From Thermohalobaculum sp050043005 (GTDB taxonomy: Bacteria > Pseudomonadota > Alphaproteobacteria > Rhodobacterales > Rhodobacteraceae): DNA of 64,000 bases. The stretch lies in the NCBI GenBank assembly GCA_050043005.1, contig JBHJIZ010000136.1:1-64000 (forward strand), given 5' to 3'. Below, one piece after another: positions 62,675 through 64,000 of this stretch. A program made the translations under genes and the position numbers. Position 1 is the stretch's first letter, and each line of letters starts with the position of its first letter. The notes beneath the pieces are model-generated. The model saw only the letters and a program-made list of their open reading frames with translations, did no database searches and was not told where the DNA came from.

Positions 62675-63006
62675 CCAGGCAGGTTCCGCTTTCGCTCGAG
62701 GAAAGACTTCAGCAGAGCGTCCAGTGTTTCCCGATCCTGAGGATCGAGGTCCTTCGCCTGGCGGAACATGCGCTGAAGTTGGACATCTTCATCCTGCGCC
62801 TCGATGTCCTCGCCAGCGAGATAGCTGACCGTCACCCCGAAATGATCCGCCAGCCGTGTGACGAGGCCGATGGACGGATTGTTAGTGCGATCTTTCTCCA
62901 ACTCCCAGATGTGCGCCTTGGAGACCCCGACAGCTTCGGCCACCTGCGAGAGCGACTGGCGATGCTCGAGCCGCAACGCCTTCATCCGGTTTCCCAGGAT
63001 CGACAT
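62671..63006 (-). CDS. XRE-family helix-turn-helix regulator
   Basis: 111 residues. The HTH_3 domain covers about residues 8-65: MKALRLEHRQSLSQVAEAVG, VSKAHIWELEKDRTNNPS, then LADHFGVTVSYLAGED. The C-terminal 40 residues are acidic and helical (FRQAKDLDPQDRETLDALLK). It overlaps the broken ImmA-type gene by four bases and is divergent from the ParB/methyltransferase gene. Typically it represses itself and is relieved by the ImmA-type protease; with that partner broken, repression may be permanent. Confidence 0.85.
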   Translation of the reverse strand: MSILGNRMKALRLEHRQSLSQVAEAVGVSKAHIWELEKDRTNNPSIGLVTRLADHFGVTVSYLAGEDIEAQDEDVQLQRMFRQAKDLDPQDRETLDALLKSFLERKRNLPG

Positions 63007-63159
63007 GACTGCCTCCGTTTGCTTTGTCTGACGAATGCATAGCGCGCAGGTTGCCGAATGTCACGTATTTCTATGTCTTACGAAATAGGCAGGCAAGGCG
63101 ATTCCCTCCCGGGCGCTTCGCCATTCGTGCAGAACACGCGGACCAGAAAGGGCGCAGAC

Positions 63160-64000
63160 ATGACCGACCTACACATCGAGCAGATCGCCGTGGGCGATCT
63201 CAGACCCTGGGAACGCAATGCGCACACCCGTTCCCGCAAGCAGATCCGTCAGATCGCCGACAGGATCGAGACGTTTGGATTCACCAATCCGGTGCTGCTG
63301 TACGACGGCTCTCCAATCCTGGCCGACGATGGTCGGGTGGCCGCGGCAAAGCTGCTCGGCATGACCGAAGTTCCGTGCGTGCGATTGGCGCACATGACCC
63401 CGGCTCAGAAGCGCGCCTGCGTGTTGGCCGACAAAAAACTGGCGCTGAATGCTGGCTGGCACGAAAACCAGTTGGGACAGAAACTCGGAGCGTTAACGGA
63501 GATGGAAGATCTCGACTTCGATCTCGAAGTGACAGGCTTCTCAATTGCCGAAATCGACAGCCTCATCGATGCTGTGGAACCGGAAAAAGCCGGCGACCCG
63601 CGAGACGATGCGGTGCCCGGGGCAGACGTGCCTTGCCACTGCCGGCCGGGCGACATCTGGCAACTGGGGGCACACCGGCTGATCTGCGGCAACGCGCTGG
63701 AAGCAGAAGTCGTGGCGCTCCTGATGGACGGCGAGCGAGCGTGCATGGCCTTCACCGACCCACCGATCAACGTGCCGAGCGACGGGCATGTCGACGGCAA
63801 GGGCAATACCAAGTACCGCGAGTTCGCCACGGCAGTCGGCGAGATGTCCGAGAAGCAGTCTATCGACTTCCTGCGAACGAGCTTCCAAACCTTATCGCGC
63901 ACAGCCTAGATGGTGCCATCCACTTCATCTGCATGGACTTGCGGTACATGGCCGAAGTTCAGGCTGCGGCCCGTGACATTTACACCGGGCTGAAGAACCT
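63160..64000 (+). pseudogene. ParB-like plus DNA methyltransferase gene, frameshifted, cut by window
   Basis: ATG 63160 opens a ParB/Srx-like nuclease domain (IAVGDLRPWERNAHTRSRKQ, SPILADDGRVAAAKLLGM), followed by a D12/N4N6 methyltransferase start (PGDIWQLGAHRLICGNAL). Catalytic motif IV reads TDPPIN where active enzymes have DPPY. At about 63888 the frame breaks: the original frame hits TAG at 63907, while one base back the protein continues as AHSLDGAIHFICMDLRYMAE to the window end. A single lost A in the AAA run at 63887-63889 explains this. Such genes are common in prophages and integrative elements. Confidence 0.75.

Noticed and set aside
1..64000. tRNA, rRNA, CRISPR arrays, intact insertion sequences or an origin
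   Set aside because: No cloverleaf-like sequences, spaced repeats, transposase genes or clustered DnaA-type boxes were noticed on reading; a dedicated search could still find a tRNA.

Overview
The window looks like chromosomal DNA of a GC-rich alphaproteobacterium, most likely a member of the Rhodobacterales (roseobacter-type). This is an inference from gene content: a DUF1127 protein, a ComF next to an NDUFAF5-like methyltransferase, a 566-residue acyl-CoA dehydrogenase of the DmdC/FadE type, tightly packed ABC operons for peptides and polyamines, and TGA/GTG-rich overlapping gene junctions. I see no rRNA, tRNA, CRISPR array or intact insertion sequence.

Left part (1-12.7 kb): an end-cut DUF302 protein, a small double-glycine-leader peptide with a strong terminator, an Ala/Pro/Thr-rich hypothetical, then ordinary housekeeping genes: NDUFAF5-like methyltransferase, comF, a glutaredoxin gene broken by an in-frame TAA, nitrilase-family amidase, TauD-type dioxygenase, FAD-linked 2-hydroxyacid dehydrogenase, a tiny lipoprotein, threonylcarbamoyl-AMP synthase, acyl-CoA dehydrogenase, cupin, metallo-beta-lactamase-fold hydrolase and a DUF6173-like protein.

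Signalling island (12.9-23.2 kb): three proteins with class III nucleotide-cyclase homology domains lie within about 4.4 kb. One is a GAF protein with a degenerate cyclase domain, one a canonical-looking cyclase with a long C-terminal region, and one a PAS-type cyclase whose start codon overlaps the stop of a truncated haemoglobin gene. They are followed by a six-PAS hybrid histidine kinase whose receiver is cut off by an in-frame TAA, an OmpR-family regulator and a SAM methyltransferase. A 15-base direct-repeat motif (consensus TGAAACAATTGAAAC) occurs upstream of several of these genes and of the double-glycine peptide, always on the coding strand of the downstream gene. This is the most likely place for an undescribed regulatory system.

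Catabolic region (23.6-52.7 kb): an MFS transporter and a NodB-fold deacetylase/cyclic-amidase relative, two complete peptide-type ABC transporters, two separate HyuA/HyuB (hydantoinase/oxoprolinase-type) pairs, three short-chain dehydrogenases, a flavin monooxygenase, a quinone oxidoreductase, an M20 amidohydrolase and a class III aminotransferase. Together they look like an uptake and degradation locus for an N-containing cyclic amide, imide or peptide-like compound; the substrate cannot be read from the sequence.

Right part (53-61.5 kb): a DAO-type flavin oxidase, a GMC oxidoreductase and an enolase-superfamily enzyme face a polyamine-type ABC transporter operon (SBP, ATPase, two permeases). 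From 61.5 kb to the end is decayed, mobile-element-like DNA: a 638-base empty stretch, an ImmA/IrrE-type protease gene that has lost its catalytic middle, its partner XRE regulator, and a ParB/DNA-methyltransferase gene with a frameshift and an altered catalytic motif.
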